Below, in pieces: positions 6,655-15,430 of a DNA stretch of 17,851 nt. The notes below the pieces were generated by a model. The model had not been told where the DNA came from. It searched no databases and saw only the letters and a program-made list of their open reading frames with translations. This stretch comes from CAZBDV01 sp964490765 (lineage in GTDB: Bacteria > Cloacimonadota > Cloacimonadia > Cloacimonadales > JAJBBL01): contig CAZBDV010000041.1 in the NCBI GenBank assembly GCA_964490765.1, positions 1 to 17,851 on the forward strand, in the 5' to 3' direction. The number at the start of each line of letters is the position of its first letter. The stretch's first letter is position 1. The translations under genes and the position numbers were made by a program.

Positions 6655-7314
6655 CTACCCGATCAGGAGCATCGATAGGAAGGCCAGCAGATTGGCGGCA
6701 AAGTGTCCTATGATTGCCGGTAGCAGGCTATTATACTTTTCCCTGTAATAGCCAAAAAGCAGGCCGTAGAAGAGGGCACTGAGCAGAACGGGCAGCCCGG
6801 CATATAGACCCATACTGCGGAGAACCATCGGTAGATGTGAGAGAGTAAAGAGAAGAGAGGCAAAGAGTACCGGATAACTGAAGAAAACTCTGAATACTCT
6901 GAACCCAGCCTGTTTGTAAGGTTTGAGATAACTCTGCACCAATCCCCGGAAAATTAGCTCTTCGGTAAGCGGAGCCAGGATCAAGGCCTGGGTTATGATA
7001 TAGAAGAGCCCCTGTTCCTGCAATGGATGTTCTCCTTCATCGATACCGAAGATCCTCAAAGAAATCCTGAGCAAAATGTGAATGAGTAACACCCACAAAA
7101 ACAGAACCGGATAGGATGCCGATCTTGCACCCCTGAATCCGTATTCTGCGAATTTTCCCCGGCTCAATATATAGATTGCAAGAAGGCAGATAACGATCTG
7201 CAGGAGACCGGTCAGCGCCGGTATGCCGATGATCTCAACGGCAATAATATCGGAGAGCAGGATGACCAGCAGGGCTATGACCGTAATCAGGAGCGATTTA
7301 AGAATCACTTTCAT
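6655..7314 (-). CDS. CPBP-family intramembrane metalloprotease (CAAX protease-like)
   Basis: Protein of 219 residues with about six to eight membrane helices. Seen: the three motifs of the CPBP (Abi/CAAX) family in order: TEELIFRG with E118, E119 and R123; FTLSH with H160; and GHFAAN with H204 and N208. These residues form the catalytic site within the membrane in this family (Rce1-like). Roles of bacterial members vary: prenyl-protein processing, bacteriocin self-immunity or processing, regulation; none is indicated by the neighbours here. The start is firm: GGGAGG six bases before the ATG. Full length for the family. Confidence 0.9.
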   Translation of the reverse strand: MKVILKSLLITVIALLVILLSDIIAVEIIGIPALTGLLQIVICLLAIYILSRGKFAEYGFRGARSASYPVLFLWVLLIHILLRISLRIFGIDEGEHPLQEQGLFYIITQALILAPLTEELIFRGLVQSYLKPYKQAGFRVFRVFFSYPVLFASLLFTLSHLPMVLRSMGLYAGLPVLLSALFYGLLFGYYREKYNSLLPAIIGHFAANLLAFLSMLLIG

Positions 7315-7559
7315 AATTTTCCTCCCTGGTTTATACTTTCACATCAATAGCGCATCTCTTCAGGATCTTTCCCACCATCCCGGCTCTATTACCGTCTGTT
7401 ACTCCTTTTCAGTGAGAGCTTTTCCCGATCTGATGCTGCAGAGGAGAACATCGGAGCATTGAACCAAAACGTCAAAACGGAGCATAGAGCGACATCTCTA
7501 TCGCTCTATAGCTCCATACTGTAATCGTTATCTCAATTTGTTTACTGCGTTGATAATGA
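7315..7559. other. Spacer upstream of the CPBP gene and downstream of the pump operon
   Basis: No gene seen. It contains the pump-operon terminator at 7479-7515 and presumably the promoter of the leftward CPBP gene, for which I find no convincing hexamer pair. Confidence 0.5.
7475..7515 (-). terminator. Strong Rho-independent terminator of the efflux operon
   Basis: On the minus strand GGAGC, a bulged T, ATAGAGCGA, an 8-nt loop, then TCGCTCTAT and GCTCC form a 14-bp stem with one bulge (7479-7515), followed by GTTTTGACGTTTTGG. It lies 45 bp past the permease stop codon. Confidence 0.75.
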
Positions 7560-10500
7560 TTACCTCTCTTTATTTTCTCTATGGAAGAGGTAATATACCG
7601 AAGGTATGACATATAGAGTTAACAGAGCAGACACTATTAACCCTCCGATACTGACAATACCCATAGGTTGTCTCAATTCTTTACCGGAAGCACCTATCCC
7701 GAGAGCCATCGGCAGCATACCGAAGATGATAGCCAGTGTTGCCATCAATACAGGTTTTAACTTGATCGGGCATGCTTCCAATAATGATTCTCTCACACCT
7801 CTACCCTCCCGGACATATCTGTTAGTCTGATCCAGCAAGAGGATGGCGTTGTTGACCACAATACCGACCAGCATAATAATGGCCATCATAGCAACTATAC
7901 TCAGCGTCTGGCCGGTTATTACAATTGCCAGGAATACCCCTATAAGCCCTAAGGGGAGGGTAGCGAGAATATAGAGAGGCTGGACGAAACTCTCCAGTAT
8001 TGCTACCAGGAGCATGTAGGTAAGAAGCATTGCCAGGAAGAAAGTTCCGAGCATGTCGGATACAGTATCATCAAGGATTTCAACTTGAGCACCCCAGTCA
8101 ATCCGATACCCTTCCGGAAGCTGTAAATCGTCCTGGAATATTTCACGAATTCGTCCTACAGCCTGCCCTGTAGTAACACCCTCAGTTACAGTTCCCGATA
8201 TAGTAACTGCAGAGAATTTATCTTTTCTCAGTAACATAGTAGGTCCTGAAGTAAACTCAATGTCGGTCAGCTGGGAGAGTGTATAAATTCCCCCGGGAGT
8301 AACGACCGGTATATTGGCAATCTTAGCTTCGCTGTCAGTTGCAGAACTATCCAGTATTACCTTGAGATCATACTCTCTGTTCCTGTCACGATATTGGGTT
8401 GCGACAATACCTTCGACGGAGGCACGCAATGTCGTTGCCAATTCCTGTACAGTAACTCCGGCTTCGGCCATTCTCTCATATCTTGGCCGGAAAGTTAATT
8501 CCGGCCTGCCGGGCCTGTGAGAAGACACGATATTAGTCAATCCGGGGACATCAGCTATTTTATCCATTATGTCATATGATAATTCAACTATACGATCGTG
8601 ATCCGGCCCGAGCAGAGAGAACTCAACGTCACCGCCTCCACCGGCAGCACCCATACCGGATTGCACTGACAGGGTTATTGTGGCATTGGGTATTCTGGCC
8701 AGTTCTTTCATATATGATTCGGCAATCTGTTGACTGGAAAGCTCTCTATCTCTGACATCTACCAGCTTGATATTCATCGCTGCCATATTCGTCCCCGAAT
8801 CGAGGAAACCCATAGAACCGAGTGTTGTCAGAATACTTTCTACTTCAGGGCGAGCCAGAAGAATTTCTTCAATTCTTTCCACCACTTTCTCAGTTTCTGA
8901 GAGATCATAACCGACCGGTAGTTCAACTTCCAGATTCAGAAAACCCTGATCCATCGAAGGGACAAACTCAACCCCGGCACCGAGGCCGATAAAAGTAGTA
9001 ATAATGAAAGCAATAATCGATACCACAAGCAGGGAGATAACCCGGATCTTTTTCTTTATCAATGAGGCGAGAGTTCTGCGATAAAACCGTTCGATCTTCC
9101 TGAACATATCGTCAAACTTCTTCGTTATCCTCCGCTCTTTCTGTTTTTCCGGCAAGATCAGCGAAGCGAGCATTGGTGTCAGGGTAAAGGAGACGATCAG
9201 TGAGAAGACCGTAGCAAAAGCTACAACCAGGCCGAATTCTTTAAAAACCTGTCCTGCCATGGAACTCATTGTGGCAATCGGGAGGAAGACCATAATATTG
9301 GTCATCGTAGAAGCAACAACAGCAACAGCGGTTTCGGCTGTTCCTGCATCGGCTGCCGTTACTCTATCATGCCCCATATTCTTGTGCCGGAAGATATTCT
9401 CCAGGACAATAACCGAATTGGTTACCAGAATACCCACAGCTGTCGATAATCCCATCAGAGTCATAATATTGATAGTGAAGCCGAAGAGTTGCATCATCAG
9501 GAAAGTTGAAATAATTGAGGTCGGCATTGCCAGGGCGACTATAAAGGTCGAACGAAGATCATTGAGGAAAAGAAAGAGAATCAGGCCGGTCAGGAGAATT
9601 CCGAGTATAATATTCATTAGAGTGTCGTTCACCGCATCCTGAATAAATTCACTACGATCAGATACGATCTCGATATTCATACCGGCAGGTAATTCCGCTC
9701 TAATCGCAGGTAATTCTTCCCGAATCCTCTGTGCTATTTCAACAAGATTCCCTTCAGGTGTAGGTATGATACTGAGATTGATCACATTATCCTGGCGAGT
9801 TTCTGTCCTGTTATCAAAAAAGATCGTTCTCTCACGGATCTCTGCTCCGGTATCCCGAATCTCAGCAATATCATTCAGCCGTTTCATTCCACCGGCAGTC
9901 GGTATTTCTATATTACCAAGATTCTCCAGATCCTCTACCTGACCCAGGAACCTCAGAACTGTCTCCTGACCCTTCTGCTGAAACTGTCCACCAGGCATAT
10001 CAATATTATGTGCAGCAATGATCTGAGACAGATTTAAGAGAGAAATACCGTTCTGCCTTAATGTCCCGGGATCTAAGACTACGTGTATCTCTCTACTCTG
10101 TCCTCCGGTAACATTTATCCTGGCAACCCCATCGATCTGTGAGAACCTGTCCATCAGATACATATCGGCGTATTCATCGAGTTCTGCAAGAGAGAAATTG
10201 CCACCAAAGATCAGGTCCATAACCGGCATCTCATTTATATCCATCGATAATACAACAGGCCTATCAGAAGCATCTGGTAGACTGGCTAATACCATATCTA
10301 CATTATCTTTCACTTCGCGTAAAGCTAAATCGTTGTCTTTTCCCAGTTCGAACATGATCGACACTATGGATACATTATCCATAGCGTAACTCTGAATGAA
10401 ATCGACCTGGCTTATAGAAGAGACGGCATCTTCGATTCTTCTATTTATGAGTGTCTCTATCTCTTGCGGCCCGGCCCCGGGATAGGTTGTCATAATCATA

Positions 10501-10634
10501 ACTACCGGTATGTCGAACTCCGGCATCAGATTCAGGGGGAGATCGATGAAAGCAAGGATACCGAAGACAACGAACACCAGGATGAACATAGTCGTCATCG
10601 CCGGTCTTTTAATTGATATTTTCGATAAAAACAT
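7560..10634 (-). CDS. RND efflux permease, HAE-1/AcrB-like, with altered proton-relay residues
   Basis: Inner-membrane pump subunit of a tripartite efflux system, full length (1024 residues). Seen: first helix (about 10-32), first periplasmic domain (about 33-335), helices 2-6 (about 336-495), seventh helix (about 531-553), second periplasmic domain and helices 8-12 to residue 1018; the two halves are internally similar. Helix 4 reads GLSTAVGILVTNSVIVLENI: AcrB has D407 and D408 where this protein has T405 and N406. Helix 10 reads GIVVNNAILLLD, without the lysine of AcrB (K940). The coupling mechanism may differ. A GTG at 10640 is in frame, but GGGGAG at 10640-10645 sits five bases before the ATG at 10634, so that start is chosen. 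It overlaps translationally with the adaptor gene: its ribosome binding site overlaps the adaptor stop codon. Substrate unknown. Confidence 0.95.
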   Translation of the reverse strand: MFLSKISIKRPAMTTMFILVFVVFGILAFIDLPLNLMPEFDIPVVMIMTTYPGAGPQEIETLINRRIEDAVSSISQVDFIQSYAMDNVSIVSIMFELGKDNDLALREVKDNVDMVLASLPDASDRPVVLSMDINEMPVMDLIFGGNFSLAELDEYADMYLMDRFSQIDGVARINVTGGQSREIHVVLDPGTLRQNGISLLNLSQIIAAHNIDMPGGQFQQKGQETVLRFLGQVEDLENLGNIEIPTAGGMKRLNDIAEIRDTGAEIRERTIFFDNRTETRQDNVINLSIIPTPEGNLVEIAQRIREELPAIRAELPAGMNIEIVSDRSEFIQDAVNDTLMNIILGILLTGLILFLFLNDLRSTFIVALAMPTSIISTFLMMQLFGFTINIMTLMGLSTAVGILVTNSVIVLENIFRHKNMGHDRVTAADAGTAETAVAVVASTMTNIMVFLPIATMSSMAGQVFKEFGLVVAFATVFSLIVSFTLTPMLASLILPEKQKERRITKKFDDMFRKIERFYRRTLASLIKKKIRVISLLVVSIIAFIITTFIGLGAGVEFVPSMDQGFLNLEVELPVGYDLSETEKVVERIEEILLARPEVESILTTLGSMGFLDSGTNMAAMNIKLVDVRDRELSSQQIAESYMKELARIPNATITLSVQSGMGAAGGGGDVEFSLLGPDHDRIVELSYDIMDKIADVPGLTNIVSSHRPGRPELTFRPRYERMAEAGVTVQELATTLRASVEGIVATQYRDRNREYDLKVILDSSATDSEAKIANIPVVTPGGIYTLSQLTDIEFTSGPTMLLRKDKFSAVTISGTVTEGVTTGQAVGRIREIFQDDLQLPEGYRIDWGAQVEILDDTVSDMLGTFFLAMLLTYMLLVAILESFVQPLYILATLPLGLIGVFLAIVITGQTLSIVAMMAIIMLVGIVVNNAILLLDQTNRYVREGRGVRESLLEACPIKLKPVLMATLAIIFGMLPMALGIGASGKELRQPMGIVSIGGLIVSALLTLYVIPSVYYLFHRENKER

Positions 10635-10644
10635 ATTCACTCCC

Positions 10645-11679
10645 CTACTGTGTGATTCTTACTACTGAGTTATCTGAAAGGAGGCTGGATCCCTCTTTTA
10701 TCAGGGGATCTCCGAATGACAGACCACTTGTTATTTCGTAATTATATCCGTCAAATTCACCAGGTTCGACGTAACGTTTGTAAGCTCGATTGTCTCTTAT
10801 TACATAGACAAATGAACCCCCTTCATCATTACCGATATATTGCCGGGGAACGATGATCGCTTCCGGATTTTCATATCTTACCAGTTCAATAGAGGTCATT
10901 ACACCACTTAACAGGAGGCCGGCAGGATTGTCGAATTCCAGATCCACAGCAAAGGCCTGTCGGTGAGGATCTATAGACCGGGCAACCTGAACAATTCTAC
11001 CTGGAAGTCTATGGTCCTGCCAGTGTGCAAAAGCCTCTAATCCCATTCTGATATGTAAGATATCTTTCTCTGTGACCCAGATTGTAGTCTTGTATTTATC
11101 TACCTGAGCCACTGTTACCAGGCTCTCTCCCGGATTGACTGAGTCGGTCTCTTTAATACTAATCTGAGTAACATACCCATCGAACGGGGCTCTGATTTGT
11201 ATCATCTTCTCGGCGGCTTTATAATTCGCCTCATTGACCCTTTTTGCTGTCTCGAGTTGATCTATCTCCTGCTGGGAAATCCCCCCTGCTTCAAAGAGGG
11301 CCACCATTCTCTCATAAGTCTGCTCTGAATTTTCATAAGCTGCCCTGGCCTGACGATATTGTGCCGAGGGACTGTCCTCAGGAAAACTTATCAGCAGGTC
11401 ATCCTTTGTAACCTGGTCACCAACCCGCACATGCACCTTTTCTACCCTGTCAGAGACAAGCGAGTTCATTGTAGTCTCCCTGATCCCCGTAAGATTGGCA
11501 TTATACATCAAAGAGATAGTAAATCGTTCCGGTGACACTTCTTCCACAACGACAGGAATTCCTTCTGAGCGATGGATCTGCTCTATTGTTGCAGTATCGT
11601 CACTGTTATTTCTGCCACACCCGGTAATTATTAATCCGAATAATATAAGTACCAATATCTGTTGTCTCAATAACTTCAT
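10645..11679 (-). CDS. RND membrane-fusion (adaptor) lipoprotein, AcrA/HlyD-like
   Basis: Periplasmic adaptor linking the permease to the TolC-like channel; 344 residues. Seen: signal with lipobox LIITGC, acylated Cys at residue 21; first lipoyl half (about 80-99, VEKVHVRVGDQVTKDDLLISF), a short coiled-coil hairpin (about 105-160), second lipoyl half (about 162-190, IRAPFDGYVTQI), then beta-barrel and membrane-proximal domains. The hairpin is shorter than that of AcrA. An in-frame ATG at 11703 overlaps the TolC-like gene, but AAGGAG seven bases before the ATG at 11679 decides the start. It follows the channel gene by 16 bp and is followed by the permease after 10 bp, in one operon. Confidence 0.94.
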   Translation of the reverse strand: MKLLRQQILVLILFGLIITGCGRNNSDDTATIEQIHRSEGIPVVVEEVSPERFTISLMYNANLTGIRETTMNSLVSDRVEKVHVRVGDQVTKDDLLISFPEDSPSAQYRQARAAYENSEQTYERMVALFEAGGISQQEIDQLETAKRVNEANYKAAEKMIQIRAPFDGYVTQISIKETDSVNPGESLVTVAQVDKYKTTIWVTEKDILHIRMGLEAFAHWQDHRLPGRIVQVARSIDPHRQAFAVDLEFDNPAGLLLSGVMTSIELVRYENPEAIIVPRQYIGNDEGGSFVYVIRDNRAYKRYVEPGEFDGYNYEITSGLSFGDPLIKEGSSLLSDNSVVRITQ

Positions 11680-11695
11680 TTTATATCTCCTTTTC

Positions 11696-13087
11696 TTATT
11701 CATATAGTGGAATACCCATTGCCTTTTTCAGCCTGCTCTGAGCCATCAGAACCTCATAGGTCGACTGCAGATAGGCGAGATGTGCCCCTTTATAACCAAT
11801 CTGGGCATCGAGCACTTCCAGATTGATCCCCACCTGGTTATCATAACGGGCATTGGCAATGTTAAGTGCCTGCGAGGCAACAGAGAGCCTTTTCTGATTG
11901 CTGTAATGATTAGCCATGACAAAATCTAACTGTTGCCAGGCATTCCTGATGTCTAATGCGATCTTATCTTCTGTATCGAAATATTCTAACTGTGCCTGTC
12001 TGTACTCATGTTTGGCTTTCGCCGTTTTTGCAGAGTTGCCGAAACCGGTAAAGAGGGGCATTTGCAAGCCAAGCATAACCTGATAAGAGGTTCCAAAGTC
12101 GTTAGGGCTCAAATCCAACTCGTCCCTTCTGGAAAAGGCATTCACCTCTGCCGATAGAAATACATTGGGTATGCTTCTACCTCGTTCTGCTTTCCAGCCG
12201 AGTTCTCTCATATCCCGATTTGCCCTGGCGAGTTTCAATTCTATCCGTTGTTCCAGGCCGGCTTCTAATGCATCATCTAAAAGAATCTCCAGTGGTTCTG
12301 GTTCGATTATATCCTCTGAGAGGTTACCAGCAAAGTTTTCAACACCAACGAACTGTCTGAATCTCTCGAGCCAGAGTCGAAAATTGTTTTCCGCTTGCTG
12401 GACTTCCGGCTCGAGTGACATCACCTCCAGTTCAGCCCTGATTTTGTCGAACTCGGAAACTAACCCCTGGTTATACATATTAACAACTCGGTCATAATGA
12501 GCTTCTGCCAGTAGCAAGGACTCTCGATTGATTTCTACTACTTCATGCAGTAATAATCCCTGATAATAGAGGTTCATCGTCTCGAGTATTGTCTCTTGAC
12601 GTGAGAGTTCAAACCTGTCTCTCTCCAGTTGTTTATAAATCGATGCTGCCCTGATCCCGTTAAAGAGTTGCCCACCGAGAAACAGTGGTTGTTGCAGACT
12701 GATCTGCCCTACATACGAAGTCTCATCACTCGTCTTCTCCGGCAAGAAAGCACTGAATCCAGCATCTATTGTACCAGCAAGCATTTTATCATCTTCACTC
12801 GCTTCTTCTGACAGGTTACCTGTTACATCAAACGCAGGAGGGATATAGGAACCGGGTAATTTTGTCCTCTCTGCCATCAAACCACCTGAGAGATTTATCT
12901 GCGGAAATATTGACGATCTGGCTTCACGATAAGTTTGATCCGCAATGGCAATGTTCTCCTCATCGATCTGCAGGCCAAGATTATGCTCTAAAGCCAGGCG
13001 GATACTCTCATCAAGAGTCAGCGCTTCAACACAGCTGATTAAAGCTATCATCAGAATAAATATCAGTACCGTTTTAGTTCTCAACAT
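11696..13087 (-). CDS. TolC-like outer-membrane efflux channel
   Basis: Outer-membrane factor of 463 residues, usual family size. Seen: signal peptide MLRTKTVLIFILMIALISC, then LTLDESIRLALEHNLGL, the standard opening of OEP-family mature proteins, and two OEP repeats (about 24-230 and 250-460) of long amphipathic helices ending in SRLKKAMGIPLY. The residues LISC match a lipobox (Cys19), so it might be an acylated channel as in OprM; cleavage after A22 is the alternative. AAGGAG seven bases before the ATG overlaps the end of the upstream TetR gene, so translation is probably coupled. First structural gene of the pump operon. Confidence 0.94.
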   Translation of the reverse strand: MLRTKTVLIFILMIALISCVEALTLDESIRLALEHNLGLQIDEENIAIADQTYREARSSIFPQINLSGGLMAERTKLPGSYIPPAFDVTGNLSEEASEDDKMLAGTIDAGFSAFLPEKTSDETSYVGQISLQQPLFLGGQLFNGIRAASIYKQLERDRFELSRQETILETMNLYYQGLLLHEVVEINRESLLLAEAHYDRVVNMYNQGLVSEFDKIRAELEVMSLEPEVQQAENNFRLWLERFRQFVGVENFAGNLSEDIIEPEPLEILLDDALEAGLEQRIELKLARANRDMRELGWKAERGRSIPNVFLSAEVNAFSRRDELDLSPNDFGTSYQVMLGLQMPLFTGFGNSAKTAKAKHEYRQAQLEYFDTEDKIALDIRNAWQQLDFVMANHYSNQKRLSVASQALNIANARYDNQVGINLEVLDAQIGYKGAHLAYLQSTYEVLMAQSRLKKAMGIPLYE

Positions 13088-13098
13088 ATAATTACTCC

Positions 13099-13659
13099 TT
13101 AATTTTCTCGAAGAAGAAAGCTCAACAACCTGTCCACTTTTCTGGTAATTGTCCTCATATCATCATTATCAACTGTCCGATATACGGTTAATTTCATTGA
13201 TATCGCCAGAACAAAGGACACAATAACATCTACTGAATCGACATATTCAGCACCTCGGTTGATTACAAAATCCTTCAATAACCGGTGCTCAAAAGACCTG
13301 GTATCCCTTTCCAGTTGCTTCATAAATGAACGCAAGTCTGGTGGTAATGCAGAATTCTGAAAGAACTCCCTGTAACGTTTGATAATATCCGTCTCCTCTG
13401 TTCTGGTTATCAGATATTTTTTCAAACCTTCTTTCAGATCACTTTCGCCCTTCAACGATGCTGTAAGTGCTGACTTGATACGCTCAAGATCGTGGACCAG
13501 CATCTGCTGTACCAGGTCATCTTTCGTTGTAAAATAGTAATAGAGACTCGATGTTTTAAAACCACTCTCTTTACCTATATCAGACATCTTTGTCTTATCT
13601 ATACCATATCTCCGGAAGACTTCCGAAGCGGCATTCAATATTATCTCTTTTTTATCCAC
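13099..13659 (-). CDS. TetR-family regulator heading the efflux operon
   Basis: Transcription factor of 186 residues. Seen: N-terminal helix-turn-helix (about 8-54) with AASEVFRRYGIDKTKMSDIG and recognition helix region SSLYYYFTTKDDL, followed by a helical ligand/dimer domain. The start is a GTG preceded by GGAGG. Its stop codon is 11 bp from the TolC-like gene, so it is almost certainly co-transcribed with the pump and likely regulates it and itself; ligand unknown. It is about half identical by eye to the TetR protein at 13885-14445, with no gap in the alignment. Confidence 0.92.
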   Translation of the reverse strand: MDKKEIILNAASEVFRRYGIDKTKMSDIGKESGFKTSSLYYYFTTKDDLVQQMLVHDLERIKSALTASLKGESDLKEGLKKYLITRTEETDIIKRYREFFQNSALPPDLRSFMKQLERDTRSFEHRLLKDFVINRGAEYVDSVDVIVSFVLAISMKLTVYRTVDNDDMRTITRKVDRLLSFLLREN

Positions 13660-13696
13660 GTCACCTCCGTGCTTAACTTTTAAAATTTTAGTTACG

Positions 13697-13707
13697 TTTC
13701 TTTGAAA
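13697..13707. promoter_or_regulatory. Possible operator upstream of the efflux operon
   Basis: Short palindrome TTTC-TTT-GAAA, 38 bp upstream of the TetR start, with a minus-strand TTGACA at 13724-13729 just upstream as a possible -35. No good -10 is visible at the usual distance. TetR proteins bind palindromes near their own promoters; this is only the best candidate I see. Confidence 0.2.
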
Positions 13708-13845
13708 AATCGGAAGCCGGATGTGTCAAGATAAAACGTGATTTTTAGTGGGATGCTTATTCTTAAAGCAAGCAGGAAAGCCGAGTTATGAGAAATATAA
13801 AAGCAAAGAATCTTGTGAAACTGATGACGGGTTCTTCGTAATTCT

Positions 13846-13887
13846 AAAAGCAGAAGTTACATTTATACACTCCAGGTTTTCTGCTTA
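13846..13887 (-). terminator. Possible hairpin terminator after the second TetR gene
   Basis: On the minus strand AAGCAGAA, a 23-nt loop and TTCTGCTT, then TTAGAATT. The first arm overlaps the stop codon. The large loop and short T-run make it a weak candidate; read-through into the efflux operon is possible. Confidence 0.3.
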
Positions 13888-14445
13888 ACTGTCAGGCAGG
13901 AGATAATCCAATACCTCCCCGATCTTTTCCCCTATTCTGGCCATTCCCTCTCTATCGAGTGACCTGGAGATTGTTAATTTCATAGATACACCTTGCAGAA
14001 TAGTCACAATCACTGCAGCATTGTTTGCATATTTCTTACTGTTTTTGAGGACAAAGTTCTGCAGAATATCATGTTCAAAGGCTCTTAACTCCTTTTCGAC
14101 ATTGATCAGAAAGAGGCGTAAGGGTGGTGATATAACAGAGTTATGGAGAATCTCTTCATAGTGCTTGATGATATCCATCTCTTCAACTCTGGTTATCAGA
14201 TATTTTTTCAGGCCTTCTTTCAGGTTGTTGCTATCCTCGAGCGACTCAACCAGAGATCTCTTGATCTTTTCCATATCGTATAACACCATCTGCTGTAAAA
14301 GATCCTCTTTGTTATCAAAATAGTAATAGAGACTGGAAGAGTTGTAACCGCTCTCCTTGCCTATATCGGTCAATTTAGTTTTATTCAGCCCGTATTTCCT
14401 GAATACTTTAGAGGCAGCGATTAATATCTTCTCTTTCTTATCCAC
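13885..14445 (-). CDS. Second TetR-family regulator, paralogue of the efflux-operon regulator
   Basis: Protein of 186 residues with a TetR helix-turn-helix at about 8-54 (AASKVFRKYGLNKTKLTDIG, SSLYYYFDNKEDL). It aligns without gaps to the TetR at 13099-13659; the DNA-binding part and the stretch LKEGLKKYLITR (about 76-87) are best conserved, the C-terminal ligand domain has drifted most. This is a tandem duplication with likely change of ligand. The start is a GTG with GGGGGA only three bases upstream, so initiation may be weak. It lies 225 bp upstream of the efflux operon; it could regulate that operon, the upstream flavodoxin pair, or both. Confidence 0.92.
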   Translation of the reverse strand: MDKKEKILIAASKVFRKYGLNKTKLTDIGKESGYNSSSLYYYFDNKEDLLQQMVLYDMEKIKRSLVESLEDSNNLKEGLKKYLITRVEEMDIIKHYEEILHNSVISPPLRLFLINVEKELRAFEHDILQNFVLKNSKKYANNAAVIVTILQGVSMKLTISRSLDREGMARIGEKIGEVLDYLLPDS

Positions 14446-14492
14446 GTATCCCCCATGATTAATTACTTCAGGGTCAAAATCCCTACATTAAT

Positions 14493-14504
14493 CCTCTGGA
14501 GAGG
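14493..14504. promoter_or_regulatory. Palindrome CCTCT-GG-AGAGG upstream of the second TetR gene
   Basis: A 5-bp inverted repeat with a 2-bp centre, 48 bp upstream of the GTG start; AGGG-TCAAAAT-CCCT lies next to it at 14470-14484. Either could be an operator. Evidence is symmetry and position only. Confidence 0.2.
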
Positions 14505-14578
14505 AAACTGTTCAGAAGCCTACCCTGGTAACTCAAAGCGAAAAATTCGATCCCATTATGTATGGGAGTTATCTTCTA

Positions 14579-14794
14579 CTATTCTTTATCAGCTTCCCTT
14601 ATCTTCTTTTCAATACTTTTATCTATAGTATTCTGAAATGTTCCAAATTCGATGTATATCAGAACAAACATTATGAAGCATAATATCCCGGCAATGACTC
14701 GCAAATCAAACTGAGGGCTTAACAAGCTTCCTCCGATTACAAGAAATATACCTGCTACTCCATTGAATATTCTTCTCTTTAATTTTTTTGTCAT
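14579..14794 (-). CDS. Small two-helix membrane protein
   Basis: Protein of 71 residues. Seen: a very basic start (MTKKLKRRIF), two hydrophobic helices (about 9-27 and 32-51) and a charged tail (KSIEKKIREADKE). The start is well supported by AAGGAG six bases before the ATG. It follows the flavodoxin gene by 35 bp on the same strand and is probably co-transcribed with it. No family recognised; a membrane partner or anchor of the flavodoxin-like protein is possible but unproven. Confidence 0.8.
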   Translation of the reverse strand: MTKKLKRRIFNGVAGIFLVIGGSLLSPQFDLRVIAGILCFIMFVLIYIEFGTFQNTIDKSIEKKIREADKE

Positions 14795-14829
14795 TTCTTA
14801 CTCCTTTTTGTCCTTTTATAGCGGTTTTC

Positions 14830-15306
14830 TCAGGTTGAATTGATCTTTGTGGCAAAATCCCTGATCTTCTCTTCGAAGAAATTTGACTGGTTCTCTTTGA
14901 TACCCACGACGATGCGGACAATGATCTTTTCGAAGAAGTTGAGCTGGTCGTACCGGTATTCATAACCGAGATTATCACAGGCTATGGCACTGTCATACAA
15001 TTCCTGCGAAAAATTAGTCTTTATCCAGATATCAATATTCTCTTGCTTATCATTTCCAGCACAGATAAAGATACCTATCCTCTTCTTCAGAAGTTCCATA
15101 GTATGAGTTTTGATGAATAGCCTCATCTCCTTCTGGATACGTCCTGCATAGACCGAACCTGCCAAAATAACAGTATCGTAAGCTGAGAAATCAGAAACGT
15201 TCTTGACGTTAGAGATCTCTACAAAACCCTGCAGGTGTTCTTTGAGTTTAAGGGCAGCTTTCTCCACACTGCCATATTTAGTTGAATAGATTATTATAGT
15301 TTTCAT
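14830..15306 (-). CDS. Flavodoxin-domain protein
   Basis: FMN-binding flavodoxin-fold protein of 158 residues. Seen: first strand and phosphate loop IIIYSTKYGSVEKAA (4-18; S8, T9, K10, Y11, G12, S13), second flavin loop AGSVYAGRIQKE (49-60), and FICAGND (80-86) as the third loop. This pattern is closest to the flavodoxin-domain group that includes the HemG-type protoporphyrinogen oxidase, but many members of this group in anaerobes have other, unknown redox roles and no heme gene is nearby. The C-terminal part NFFEKIIVRIVVG (123-135) is hydrophobic and may touch the membrane. A GTG at 15312 would add two residues; the ATG at 15306 has only the weak AGGGTGG upstream, so the start is uncertain by two codons. 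Confidence 0.85.
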   Translation of the reverse strand: MKTIIIYSTKYGSVEKAALKLKEHLQGFVEISNVKNVSDFSAYDTVILAGSVYAGRIQKEMRLFIKTHTMELLKKRIGIFICAGNDKQENIDIWIKTNFSQELYDSAIACDNLGYEYRYDQLNFFEKIIVRIVVGIKENQSNFFEEKIRDFATKINST

Positions 15307-15340
15307 TACCACCCTATCTGTATTTTCAGGCCTTCAGATC

Positions 15341-15377
15341 AGAAAAAAGATCCGCCCTGCATAGCGAGACGGATCTT
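15341..15377 (-). terminator. Rho-independent terminator of the acidic lipoprotein gene
   Basis: On the minus strand AAGATCCG, a 15-nt loop, CGGATCTT, then TTTTCTG; the T-run continues the second arm. It lies 53 bp past the stop codon at 15431. Confidence 0.75.
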
Positions 15378-15430
15378 CTAATAATCGTCATTTCAGTCGT
15401 GAACAATTGTGGTGAGGATCTACCGTTGCT

